From assembly GCA_022449945.1 (NCBI GenBank), contig JAKURM010000002.1, positions 22,214 to 67,411 of the forward strand: a DNA stretch of 45,198 bases, read 5' to 3'. The notes beneath the pieces were generated by a model that was not told the origin of the DNA, did no database searches, and saw nothing but the letters and a program-made list of their open reading frames with translations. The translations under genes were made by a program, and so were the position numbers. Every line of letters begins with the position of its first letter. Within the stretch, counting starts at the first letter, position 1. This DNA comes from Candidatus Thalassarchaeum sp. Lineage in GTDB: Archaea > Thermoplasmatota > Poseidoniia > Poseidoniales > Thalassarchaeaceae. Positions 8,623 to 16,546 of this stretch are shown here, one piece after another.

Positions 8623-9711
8623 TCACCTCCCCTTGGGGGGACGGGGGAACCTTGATTTGATTGCCTCGACCTCTCGATTTATCTCTTCGATTATTACGGG
8701 CCCCCATGGTTCCCCTCCGAAATGATCCACCCTTACTGCTATGCTAGCCTTACCGGCTAGGAACCGGGCAATCTTACCCCTTACCCACCGGGGGGAACGG
8801 CTAACTTGGGGCATTGAGAAAAGAACTGCTCCGTGCTTCGGAGGAGGAGCGCCTCGCCTATGGGCGGACATAGCTGCGTGGGCACCGAGTACCTGGAGTG
8901 ACCCAGAAGGCATTCTAGCAAGCCTCTCCCTTCCTCCAGCCAGAACGACAAGCTTAGCAGCAGAGATGGGTCCCATTAAAGCCCCTAAAGATGGTAAATA
9001 TGTTGCCGCTATCTCGCGAATTGAGGTCTCATGACCAAGCAGGATTTGCGAGGAGTTGGTGACTCCGGTTGCCAGAGACTTCAATGCCAGCCACTCAGAA
9101 TCTCCTGGCAAGTGTACGGGTTCGCTGACCCCGAGAATCTTGGCTGCTTCCACGATGGACTCAGAATCAGAAATCGCTTGTGGAATCTGGTGCCTCTGCA
9201 CATCCAGGTCGGCCTCGGTGATGAATAGGCCGGCCCACTCGACACAACGTGCCTCAGAGGTCGTCCACGATGAACGCAACTCCATTGCAGATGAGACCAC
9301 CATGTCCAATCGGCGGTCGATGTCACCCGAAGCATTAGCGATCCCTCTCTTTGCCAGTAGTTCCGAAGCACCTTGAAGCAACTGTTCGTCTGTCTCATCC
9401 ATTGGTGGCCAAGATGGGTCGGAAACCGATGCCATTTGGTCTGGAATTGCATCGGGGAATCTGGCCAGTAGCTCTTTCACTTCCTTCAAGTGCCTACCCT
9501 CCTGGATTTTTTGCAGCCTATCTGCTATGCTAGAGTGAGACCTTCGGGCATCCCACACTATCTCATCCACTACATGGCCAGCCTCATCGACAACCCGCGC
9601 AAGCCTCCAGTCATAGTGAATCCTCACGTACTCCCGAAGTGGGTTTACGGCTTGAACGGTGCGGAAGGTGGACTTTTCCGTAACGAATAGTTGAATAGTC
9701 GGCAGGTCCAC
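8623..9711 (-). CDS. C/D-box RNP scaffold Nop5 (Nop56/58 family)
   Basis: This protein bridges L7Ae-bound guide RNA and fibrillarin in the archaeal C/D-box methylation particle. The C-terminal third is a clear Nop domain: GHETSIREIAATYLPSLG is followed by LMGPISAAKLVVLAGG and LQVLGAHAAMSAHRRG. The GAPPPKHG segment and basic tail are also typical. The central part is the coiled-coil/helical region. The ORF track starts at ATG 9783, but that would overlap the head of the divergent TFS gene (ATG 9753) by 31 bp. The in-frame GTG at 9711, just before DLPTIQLF, is preferred and gives 362 residues; there is no SD at either site. It forms an operon with flpA. Confidence 0.9.
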   Translation of the reverse strand: MDLPTIQLFVTEKSTFRTVQAVNPLREYVRIHYDWRLARVVDEAGHVVDEIVWDARRSHSSIADRLQKIQEGRHLKEVKELLARFPDAIPDQMASVSDPSWPPMDETDEQLLQGASELLAKRGIANASGDIDRRLDMVVSSAMELRSSWTTSEARCVEWAGLFITEADLDVQRHQIPQAISDSESIVEAAKILGVSEPVHLPGDSEWLALKSLATGVTNSSQILLGHETSIREIAATYLPSLGALMGPISAAKLVVLAGGRERLARMPSGSLQVLGAHAAMSAHRRGAPPPKHGAVLFSMPQVSRSPRWVRGKIARFLAGKASIAVRVDHFGGEPWGPVIIEEINREVEAIKSRFPRPPKGR

Positions 9712-9752
9712 CGTGACTCGGTTAGCGCTAATGCGGCAATGGACGTGAAAGC

Positions 9753-10133
9753 ATGTTTTGTCCCGAGTGTGGTTCTCTGTCATATCCCGATAGCAAGGGT
9801 TGGATCAAGTGCCCGGACTACAAATGCGGTTACGAGGGACCGCTTTCGGGAACGGATGGGAAAGGATCTGAGTTCACAGACCCAATGACCGGAGAGACAA
9901 TAGATCTCTCTAAGGCGAGAGCGACCACGGACTCAAAATCCCTGAAGCACCTGACTGAGGTAGTCGAAGAAGAAGGCCCGAGAGGGACCTTGCGAGTAGG
10001 CGACTACATCTGTCCGAAGTGCGATGCCAACAGGACTTTCGTTGAGCTCCGCCAAACCAGGTCATCAGATGAGCCGGAAACAAAGATCTGCACATGCGAG
10101 ACTTGCGGGCACAGATGGAGGGAATATCAGTAA
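9753..10133 (+). CDS. tfs: Transcription factor S (TFIIS/RPB9-like cleavage factor)
   Basis: This archaeal transcript-cleavage factor acts in the RNA polymerase secondary channel to rescue backtracked complexes. In 126 residues there are two zinc ribbons. The N-terminal one has CPEC and CPDYKC pairs (about residues 3-25). The C-terminal one starts with ICPKC (about 87) and ends with CETCGHRWREYQ. The loop RSSDEPET contains the catalytic Asp-Glu pair that reaches the polymerase active site. Length and C-terminal sequence match active TFS and not RPB9. It is divergent from nop5 and lies upstream of pcn, in a conserved information-processing neighbourhood. Confidence 0.95.
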   Translation: MFCPECGSLSYPDSKGWIKCPDYKCGYEGPLSGTDGKGSEFTDPMTGETIDLSKARATTDSKSLKHLTEVVEEEGPRGTLRVGDYICPKCDANRTFVELRQTRSSDEPETKICTCETCGHRWREYQ

Positions 10134-10204
10134 TTTCCCTTCGATAACCGTCCAATAAGCATCAAGAGCCTTCAATTATCGACAGGAGTGGTAGAGGGGT
10201 TGCG

Positions 10205-10954
10205 ATGTTGAGAATCACGGCAAAGCAGCAACTGATGAAGGATATAGTCGATGTCCTGTCTGTCCTGACAGACGAGGCGAAGCTGGTTTGGGGAGAGAAA
10301 GGCCTTGGGGTCAGCGTAGTTGACGGTTCGCATGTAGCGCTCTTGTCGCTGACCATAGCAGACGAGTGCTTCGAGACCTATGAAGTCGAGCCAGTCGAGA
10401 TTGGCCTAGAACTAGGGAAGATGAGGGACCTACTCAGCCTAGCAGGAGCCAGTGATCTGGTTGAGATGGACTATGACGATGCTGTGGGTGCGATCAACGT
10501 CCGAGTAGGGGAGGTCCACAGGATTTTGAGGGGGATAGATACCAATGCCATGGACAACCCCAATCAGCCTAAACTTGAGTTCAAATCCAAGGCAACAATA
10601 GATTCTGAAAAGCTGTCCAGGGCTCTGAGGGCAGCTAAGTTCGTAGGAGAGTTAGTCGATCTTAGCATGGACAAGAACCAGATGACTGTATCTGTCACTG
10701 TAGAAGCGGGAGAGGGAGTTAATGTAAAATTCGAATCGGGCGAATTGAGTGAGTTGGTTTGCGGTTCACCGACCCATTCTACATACTCTCTGCAGTTCCT
10801 AGATCCACTTACTAGGAAACTTGCAGGAGGGATCACGAACGAGATAACTCTAGAGTTCGAGGAGAAGTACCCACTTCGGCTAACCTGGATGAGCAATGAC
10901 GGGGGGGCGAAGTGGACATACTTCCTGGCCCCTAGAGTAATGAATGACCCGTGA
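10205..10954 (+). CDS. pcn: DNA polymerase sliding clamp PCNA
   Basis: This ring-forming processivity factor tethers replicative polymerase, ligase, FEN1 and other repair enzymes to DNA. The 249-residue length is the normal two-domain monomer size. The N-terminus (FRITAK-like MLRITAKQQLMKDIVDVLS) and GLGVSVVDGSHVALLSL match PCNA domain 1. The C-terminus ends YFLAPRV, typical of the family. GAGGGG about five bases before ATG 10205 is a good ribosome-binding site. The last 11 bp overlap the start of the following glycosyltransferase gene, so that gene may be translationally coupled to pcn. Confidence 0.96.
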   Translation: MLRITAKQQLMKDIVDVLSVLTDEAKLVWGEKGLGVSVVDGSHVALLSLTIADECFETYEVEPVEIGLELGKMRDLLSLAGASDLVEMDYDDAVGAINVRVGEVHRILRGIDTNAMDNPNQPKLEFKSKATIDSEKLSRALRAAKFVGELVDLSMDKNQMTVSVTVEAGEGVNVKFESGELSELVCGSPTHSTYSLQFLDPLTRKLAGGITNEITLEFEEKYPLRLTWMSNDGGAKWTYFLAPRVMNDP

Positions 10955-12074
10955 ACTCATCAATGAGTTGTCCCTAGGGGTTCTCGTGCCTTGCAGGGTT
11001 TGCGTTATTGTCCCCACTGTGGGCAACCCCGAGGAGTTAGCAGTCGCATTGGACGGTCTGGGCAATCAGACCTTCGCCGATGTTGAGATTGTTGTAGTTG
11101 GACCAGAAAGGGATCCTGGGAGGGATGTAGTTGAACAAAGAGGGATTAGGTATCTGGACGAGGGTAAATCCAAGACCAGGGCAGATGCATGTAATCTAGC
11201 AATCGGGGAGACCGAATCGGAGCTTGTCCTATTCACGGATGACGATGTGATAGTACCAAGTGACTGGGTAGCAAATCTCGTCAGATGGTTCGAACGTCCA
11301 GAGGTCGCTGGCGTAGGTGGGCCCAACTTCGCCCCTCCGAATATTTCCACGACATGGCAGAAGGCGATTGACGTGGCTTTCTGCAATGAATTCTTCACCG
11401 CGGGAACCAACTATGGGAGAATGGCAGGTGGCGAATTGGAAGAAGTAGAGCAGCTTCCGGGGGTCAATTCGGCCTACAGAAGGTTGGTTCTGGAAGAAGT
11501 CGGGGGCTTTGACGAAGGGGCTATCGGAGCAGAGGATGTAATGCTGGACCTTAGAATCAAGAAGGCTGGACATAGGCTCTGGTCCGATGGAAGTGCAATC
11601 ATGTGGCACAGGAGAAGGGGCCTGGGTAGAGTAATGAAGCAGATTAGGAACTATGGGCTAGTTAGAAAACTGGCTGGACATAGATATCCGAGCCTATGGG
11701 GGTGGAGCCATTCAATGGTCTCAGTATTCCCTCCACTGATTCTATTATCCATCGCGCTTTTCTCGTGGGGCTCAATAAATGGGGGGATTATGTGGCCTGA
11801 GTTCTGGGATATATCGACTAAGGCAGTCCCTATTGGTGCTGAGAGGATTGCCGTGCACCAACTTCCCACGTTGGCTGTTTTGTACAATCTGATGGCTTGG
11901 ACAGGAGCTGTGAAGGGCAGTTCACCAAACAAGTCAGTGAGTACTGTTTTTCTGTCATCATTCGTATCCTTCTTGCTACACTGGAACTATGGAATTGGTG
12001 CAATTAAAGGAAGATTTGCAATAGCAAGAGGCATGAGTCTGTCTCAAATTGATGATCGTGAACGAGAAGCCTAG
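10944..12074 (+). CDS. Membrane-associated family 2 glycosyltransferase
   Basis: An inverting GT-A glycosyltransferase, 376 residues. The nucleotide-sugar-binding start of the fold is CRVCVIVPTVGNPEELAVAL (about 14-33). The metal-binding acidic cluster is LFTDDDVIVPSDW (about 95-107), followed by GVGGPNFAPP. An acceptor-side region has GGFDEGAIGAEDVMLDLRI and the WHRRRGLGRVMKQI helix. The C-terminal part has two or three hydrophobic segments (about 250-275, 310-330 and near 345), so it is probably attached to the inner face of the membrane, building S-layer or lipid-linked glycans. ATG 10944 lies inside the pcn coding end (11-bp overlap). Donor and acceptor sugars cannot be read from sequence. 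Confidence 0.85.
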   Translation: MTRELINELSLGVLVPCRVCVIVPTVGNPEELAVALDGLGNQTFADVEIVVVGPERDPGRDVVEQRGIRYLDEGKSKTRADACNLAIGETESELVLFTDDDVIVPSDWVANLVRWFERPEVAGVGGPNFAPPNISTTWQKAIDVAFCNEFFTAGTNYGRMAGGELEEVEQLPGVNSAYRRLVLEEVGGFDEGAIGAEDVMLDLRIKKAGHRLWSDGSAIMWHRRRGLGRVMKQIRNYGLVRKLAGHRYPSLWGWSHSMVSVFPPLILLSIALFSWGSINGGIMWPEFWDISTKAVPIGAERIAVHQLPTLAVLYNLMAWTGAVKGSSPNKSVSTVFLSSFVSFLLHWNYGIGAIKGRFAIARGMSLSQIDDREREA

Positions 12075-12077
12075 TGA

Positions 12078-12800
12078 CTAACTTCGCTGCACCATTTCTC
12101 CGGATTCGACATGCCATGTGGGCTGCCTTGGACGCCAGAAGATTCCAGTGAAGAGTCCGAAGAAGACTCCACCGAAGACTAGGTTGAACCACCCCTCGGA
12201 GATGTATGTAGGGCTGGCGTTGAAAAATGCCCAAGCGAATGAAGGAATGATGCCGAATAATATCGAGATTATCGCCTCCTCTCTGAATATTCGGGAGTTG
12301 TCCCGTCTCTTCGGGAGCAGTGGGGGATTGATGGGCCACTCGGTCGAATCGCGGACAACGAGTCGTAATTTGATGCTATTCTCGGAGCTTGGGAGTTTAT
12401 CTTTGGACATTATCGAAGGTGTCGCTTTACCCGAGCTCCAAACCCTGATTATCCTAGTCCTGGAGCCTTTCTTCACAATGGGTCTGCCATCACATGCCTT
12501 TCCCCAGTAGTCATCAGTTGAGTCGGCAAGAGCCTCAACCGGGTCCCCTTCACCTCCAGAAATCAGACCCATGGAGTATGCAAGTTCCCATTCAGATTCC
12601 GAAGCGATATCGGCCACCATTGAGTTCAGAATCTCTTCGGCATCTTTGGGTCGGACTGGTTCCATTGAGATCTTATATCGATATCCGATTGACACTTCGT
12701 GCCTAGGTCCGATCCCACCAAACAATACTGATCTGTCATCAGAACCCATCAGTACAGAGCCCGGAGAAACTTCTGCCCAAGAAACAGGGGGAATCCCCAA
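12078..12800 (-). CDS. Membrane protein with degenerate FGE-sulfatase (SUMF1-like) domain
   Basis: A 240-residue protein. The first about 165 residues run through landmarks of the formylglycine-generating-enzyme/ergothioneine-synthase fold. PPVSWAEVSPGSVLMGS comes first, then RHEVSIGYRYKISMEPVRPKDAEEILN, where the family has the 'PVTNxxYxxFL' helix. SESEWELAYSMGL stands where the family has LPTEAEWEYAAR, and LRLVVRD matches the final strand. The copper/cysteine active site and RGGSW motif are not visible, so this is likely a structural derivative. Two membrane helices follow (about 182-200 and 206-224). It sits 2 bp downstream of an ABC exporter on the same strand and is probably co-transcribed with it. 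The fold call is tentative. Confidence 0.6.
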   Translation of the reverse strand: MGIPPVSWAEVSPGSVLMGSDDRSVLFGGIGPRHEVSIGYRYKISMEPVRPKDAEEILNSMVADIASESEWELAYSMGLISGGEGDPVEALADSTDDYWGKACDGRPIVKKGSRTRIIRVWSSGKATPSIMSKDKLPSSENSIKLRLVVRDSTEWPINPPLLPKRRDNSRIFREEAIISILFGIIPSFAWAFFNASPTYISEGWFNLVFGGVFFGLFTGIFWRPRQPTWHVESGEMVQRS

Positions 12801-12802
12801 TT

Positions 12803-14701
12803 TTACTCCTCCGACTCTCCAAGTTCACCAGTCTGTATTGACCACTGTGAAGCGTACACATTCTCGTTGTAAAGTAGCTCGTGATGAGTGCCACGCTCAA
12901 CAATTGCTCCGTCTACCATCGCGATAATCTCATCCGCGTTCCTAATTGTTGCCAGTCGATGGGCCACAGCAATGGTTATCCTTTGCTTGCCGCCATTAGA
13001 ACCGCCGCCGAATAGTGACTCTTGGATACGCTTCTCGGTCTCGGCGTCCAGTGCAGCACTTGCCTCATCTAGTATCAGTAAGTCGGGGTCATTTAGCAAT
13101 GCACGAGCAAGGCTAACCCTAGCCCTCTGACCACCAGAGAGCATTACTCCTCTATCTCCTACCATGGTACTAATTCCACTGGACATTTGTGATACGAATT
13201 CCCAAGCACCTGCGGCCTCTAGTGCATTTTTGACCTGCTCATCTGTAGCATCGCGGGCATAGGCAACATTGTCTCTGACTGTTCCGAAGAAAAGGAATGG
13301 ATCCTGAGAAACGAATCCAATTCTGGCTCTGACTGACTCGATTTGGAACTCGTTGATGTCTCGGTCATTGATCATCACCCTACCACTCTGGGGCTCGTAG
13401 AATCTCTCGACAAGCTTGAGGATCGTACTCTTTCCAGCTCCGGTGTGGCCCATGACCCCTAGGAAATCGCCTGAAGAAGCAGAGAAGTCAATCTCGTTCA
13501 GAACATTGGATTCTGAGGAAGGATATGCAAATGACACATCATCGAATGTTATCGACGAGATAGGTCCGTCCAAGGGAACTGCCCCTTCCTTGTCGAAAAT
13601 GGAGGGTTCTAGGTCGATAATTGCGAAAACCCTCTTTGATGCGGCTTCGCCCCTCTGAAGCTGGTTGAGCAGCATTCCGAGGATGAACATTGGCATCGTC
13701 ATTCTAGTGGAGATGAGTAGGAACGTGACAAATTGGCCCACTGTGATTTCTCCCGACTCCATGACCCAACCTCCTGCTGAAACAAGAAGACAGAATGAGA
13801 TGCCAGCAACTACGTAAATTCCAGGAATGAATCGATTACGAACAAAGGCCGCTTGGATTGCCAGGTTCCTATAATCACCGCTTTGCCCCTCAATTCTGGA
13901 GCCTTCGAATCTAGTGGCATTGTATGCTTGTACGACTGTAATGCCAGAGAGAACGTTTTCCAGGATCGCAACAATCCCCCCAGTACTTTCTCTTTGTCTC
14001 CTGTATTTCCTCTGAACCCTAGTGGAAAACCATACAACCATGGGGACAATTAGAACAAGTGGTGCGAATAGAATCAATGCAAGTCTTGGAGACATCCAGA
14101 ACATTATTGCGAACGCTGTGCCGAATGTTGTTGCAATCCTGATCATACTCGTACTTGCATCCGAAATTATGTCCTCTAGTTGCGCAACGTCAGCAGAAAG
14201 TACAGACATCAGGTTTCCAGATTGGCGGCTCTCAAAATATGAGGCTTCCATGGCCAATAGTGAGCTTGTTGCGTCCATTCTGATGTCATGTTGTGCCTTG
14301 TAGGCTGTTGACTGCCAAAGTTGGTTACTCAAGCCCTGGAAAACGGCCAAAAATGAGAAGGAAATTAGAATGAGAAGTCCAAAGCCGAGCTCGATCGAAT
14401 TTATTGCGCCAAGGGACGGGATAAATTCAGAACTCACAAATTCCTCAACCCTAGAATCAGTGAATGTCTTGGATTGGTAGTAGTCAGCTGCCATTCCTAT
14501 TGCTATGAAGGGGATAAGGTCGAAGGCCCGTGCTCCGACATTGGCCAGCACGCCACCTAGCGCTTGCTTCCAGTATCGGGTAACATAGGGAACTATGCGC
14601 CAAATCTTTCGACCGACAACTTGCTTATCGTCCGCAAGATCGGACTCATCCTTGCTAATCGAGATGGGACTAATGGCGCCATTGCTTCCCTTTGATGTCA
14701 C
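12803..14701 (-). CDS. ABC exporter, fused permease and ATPase (MsbA/MDR half-transporter)
   Basis: A 632-residue homodimer-type exporter. The N-terminal half holds six membrane helices (about 45-370), with the coupling-helix region around SRQSGNLMSVLSADVAQLED. The ATPase domain has Walker A GHTGAGKST (about 417-425) and the Q-loop IGFVSQDPFLF. It also has the signature LSGGQRARVSLARALL (about 520-535), Walker B LLILDEASAALD and the H-loop AVAHRLATI. All catalytic elements are intact. Substrate unknown; lipid, peptide or drug-like molecules are typical. It leads a two-gene unit with the FGE-like membrane protein. The tRNA-Gly gene lies 68 bp upstream on the same strand. Confidence 0.94.
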   Translation of the reverse strand: MTSKGSNGAISPISISKDESDLADDKQVVGRKIWRIVPYVTRYWKQALGGVLANVGARAFDLIPFIAIGMAADYYQSKTFTDSRVEEFVSSEFIPSLGAINSIELGFGLLILISFSFLAVFQGLSNQLWQSTAYKAQHDIRMDATSSLLAMEASYFESRQSGNLMSVLSADVAQLEDIISDASTSMIRIATTFGTAFAIMFWMSPRLALILFAPLVLIVPMVVWFSTRVQRKYRRQRESTGGIVAILENVLSGITVVQAYNATRFEGSRIEGQSGDYRNLAIQAAFVRNRFIPGIYVVAGISFCLLVSAGGWVMESGEITVGQFVTFLLISTRMTMPMFILGMLLNQLQRGEAASKRVFAIIDLEPSIFDKEGAVPLDGPISSITFDDVSFAYPSSESNVLNEIDFSASSGDFLGVMGHTGAGKSTILKLVERFYEPQSGRVMINDRDINEFQIESVRARIGFVSQDPFLFFGTVRDNVAYARDATDEQVKNALEAAGAWEFVSQMSSGISTMVGDRGVMLSGGQRARVSLARALLNDPDLLILDEASAALDAETEKRIQESLFGGGSNGGKQRITIAVAHRLATIRNADEIIAMVDGAIVERGTHHELLYNENVYASQWSIQTGELGESEE

Positions 14702-14769
14702 GTTACTTCGTACAGTAGTTGGCGTTTCAATGCTTACCTGAGAAATCTATGGTTTTCGCTATCATATTG

Positions 14770-14844
14770 TGGTGCGCCCGCCGGGATTTGAACCCGGGAC
14801 AAGAGGTTGGAAACCTCTGGTGATAACCCCTTCACTACAGGCGC
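14770..14844 (-). tRNA. tRNA-Gly (anticodon UCC)
   Basis: The complement folds into a full cloverleaf. The acceptor stem is GCGCCTG/CGGGCGC (one U-G pair) and the D stem is GTGA/TCAC. The anticodon stem AGAGG/CCTCT holds loop TTTCCAA, giving anticodon TCC. The variable loop has 4 nt, and the T arm is CCGGG-TTCAAAT-CCCGG. The discriminator A is followed by an encoded CCA (14770-14772). No intron is present. It reads Gly GGA codons, and GGG by wobble. Confidence 0.96.
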
Positions 14845-14867
14845 TTGTACTTGGCGGGCTCATGGCA

Positions 14868-14880
14868 TCTCTAAATCGAT
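14868..14880 (-). promoter_or_regulatory. Possible TATA element for tRNA-Gly
   Basis: On the minus strand an AT-rich CGATTTAGAGA lies about 26-30 nt upstream of the mature tRNA 5' end. This is the distance expected for an archaeal TATA box if transcription starts near the tRNA. Placement is the main evidence; the consensus match is weak. Confidence 0.3.
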
Positions 14881-14926
14881 TCGGTAGACTGAATGATTTG
14901 AAAAGTGAGTGCCTAAACGGCTATTC

Positions 14927-15139
14927 ATGATGGTCAGGCAGATTATTGGCATCTTTCTTGTACTGTTCTTTTTCCCGATAAATATACCCTTGTTGAGGAT
15001 GTTAATGGAATCCCGAGGGATGACGCCATTTGGCGAATTGCAGTTCCTAGGAATATCCCTCACAATGTTCATTGCCGGTTGCCTGATGATATTCACGCCA
15101 CCAGTAATGAAATTTCACTCGGAATCCAAGCATCCATAG
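14927..15139 (+). CDS. Small two-helix membrane protein, unknown
   Basis: About 70 residues from ATG 14927 (ATG 14930 is equally possible; the track's GTG 14909 adds six residues). Two hydrophobic helices are evident: QIIGIFLVLFFFPINIPLL (about 5-23) and FLGISLTMFIAGCLMIF (about 40-56). A short polar loop separates them and the tail is hydrophilic. No family is recognised. The opposite-strand ORF over the same bases shows no protein-like pattern, which favours this reading. The last 25 bp overlap the 3' end of the convergent TatD-like gene. It lies downstream of the divergent tRNA gene. Confidence 0.55.
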   Translation: MMVRQIIGIFLVLFFFPINIPLLRMLMESRGMTPFGELQFLGISLTMFIAGCLMIFTPPVMKFHSESKHP

Positions 15140-16011
15140 AGTGATTTTGGCCATTCAGAATGGATATTGAGCATCAGGCTCTCCACTCGCTCCTCCGTCC
15201 ATTGGGCAGCAAGAAGATGCGAACAGAGCTGTTGCGTTCTCTTGGGCACGGTCTTCGGTCCGAGGACTGCCCCTGGCCTCTTGGGATCGTCGAGAAAGTC
15301 GGTTTCCATCCCCCAGGGTGCATCAGAATCGGCCAGGGAAGAAGACAATTGTTCGATACTGCCCTTGCCAACGCTAACTGTGGCCGGTAGATCACTAGTG
15401 AAATCCGAACTGACATCGGGAGGTGCGAAATGCCTGATTGCGCGTTCAATGGGGAGTCCGGATTTTTTGCAGAGTTCACTTAGTTCCCTGCAAGTCGTCG
15501 GACCATTCTCTTCTACATGGAGTTGAATCGCCACTCCTGCCGATGAGGCCATCGACATTACCTCCTGCAGGTTTTCATTGGCTGCTTCCCATGTAGAACC
15601 CTGTACTGGATAATGGGGGCGGCCTACCTCCCCCAGGCAATGAGCCTCCCCCGAATCTATGAACTCAATAGCAAGGCTAACTGCTTCCAAGTGCAATTCT
15701 GTGGAGGCCTCCAATCCTAAAGTCTCTATCTGTTTCTCCCAGACAACCGGATGGGGGCCCAAGGCGACTCCCACGTCAATTCCAAAAGATTCCCTAACTT
15801 CATTAGCCATAGCTATGGTATCCAAGTATGCATCTTTGTACTCATTGGAATCAATGGGTAGTGATTCATAGAATGCGGGTTTGTGAACCAACATCATCCC
15901 AGTACCTCCACACTTAACGAAGTCAGAGACCGCCCCCAGGAACCTGTGCCTCCTGTCCAAGTGGATGTGCTGATCAAAAATTGGCCCTGTCCAGACTCCG
16001 TCCTCGATCAT
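15115..16011 (-). CDS. TatD-related archaeal metal-dependent hydrolase (COG1831 type)
   Basis: An amidohydrolase-superfamily protein of the archaeal TatD-like group. Visible metal-site motifs are FDQHIHLD (about residues 11-18), the central GEVGRPHYPV and the LHVEENGP strand. The C-terminal METDFLDDPKRPGAVLGP carries the conserved Asp. The ORF track begins at 16077, but that overlaps the upstream gene by 62 bp. ATG 16011 lies 4 bp after that gene's TGA and gives 298 residues starting MIEDGVWTGPIFDQH, which fits the family. Substrate is unknown; relatives are presumed nucleases or esterases. It is the last gene of a three-gene minus-strand operon with a TBP-like protein. Confidence 0.85.
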   Translation of the reverse strand: MIEDGVWTGPIFDQHIHLDRRHRFLGAVSDFVKCGGTGMMLVHKPAFYESLPIDSNEYKDAYLDTIAMANEVRESFGIDVGVALGPHPVVWEKQIETLGLEASTELHLEAVSLAIEFIDSGEAHCLGEVGRPHYPVQGSTWEAANENLQEVMSMASSAGVAIQLHVEENGPTTCRELSELCKKSGLPIERAIRHFAPPDVSSDFTSDLPATVSVGKGSIEQLSSSLADSDAPWGMETDFLDDPKRPGAVLGPKTVPKRTQQLCSHLLAAQWTEERVESLMLNIHSEWPKSLYGCLDSE

Positions 16012-16015
16012 GGTC

Positions 16016-16546
16016 TCACGCCAAGGCGCCTTCTCCTTCAAGTTGGGATAACCAATAGTTGGCAGCCATCTCCGCAACCCTACTAGATGATTGGCCCAAT
16101 ACTATCCCCCTGCCATTGTTGAACATTAGAATAGTGCAATTGTGTCTCTTTGCATCTATTCTGAGAGCATCAAGTCTCAAGTCGTGTTCCGCATCAGAGA
16201 ACCTCTCAGCAGCCAGTCCAATCATTACAGCCCTTCCAATGGAAAAACTAGCGAGAACCTCGCCCTTTTCGACCGTCAATCCTGCTTCTGTCATCCCCAT
16301 CCTGAGCAATATTTCTTCGGCGATCAAAGTGGCGGCCTCGGAGTTTGAAATTCCATGGATTAGCAATGTTCCCTCTGGTTCGATCACAATCACTGATCTT
16401 GGATTTTCGTGCTCTATTACCGCATAGGCCCCATTACTCCTAGCACCACATAGGCTCACTGCATCTTGAAGAGAAACTGGATTCTGGGAGGTCACTCTGA
16501 ATGATTGTGTTTCTACTGAAATTGTCAAATCTCCGTCAGGCATCAC
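16016..16546 (-). CDS. TBP-fold (TATA-binding-protein-like) protein, divergent
   Basis: A 176-residue protein with two copies of a TBP-like repeat. Repeat 1 (about 20-85) contains HENPRSVIVIEPEGTLLIHG followed by a helix. This parallels TBP's 'LxxPKxxxLIFxSGKxVxTGAKS' plus helix. Repeat 2 (about 93-165) contains VLASFSIGR, then NCTILMFNNGRGIVLGQ, then a helix. The FPG signature of DNA-intercalating TBPs is missing from both repeats, and only the second keeps the Phe of the LIF strand. A role as promoter TATA binder is therefore doubtful; a paralogue with other nucleic-acid or protein binding is more likely. It overlaps the upstream gene by 4 bp (ATGA) and precedes the TatD-like hydrolase. Confidence 0.6.
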   Translation of the reverse strand: MMPDGDLTISVETQSFRVTSQNPVSLQDAVSLCGARSNGAYAVIEHENPRSVIVIEPEGTLLIHGISNSEAATLIAEEILLRMGMTEAGLTVEKGEVLASFSIGRAVMIGLAAERFSDAEHDLRLDALRIDAKRHNCTILMFNNGRGIVLGQSSSRVAEMAANYWLSQLEGEGALA

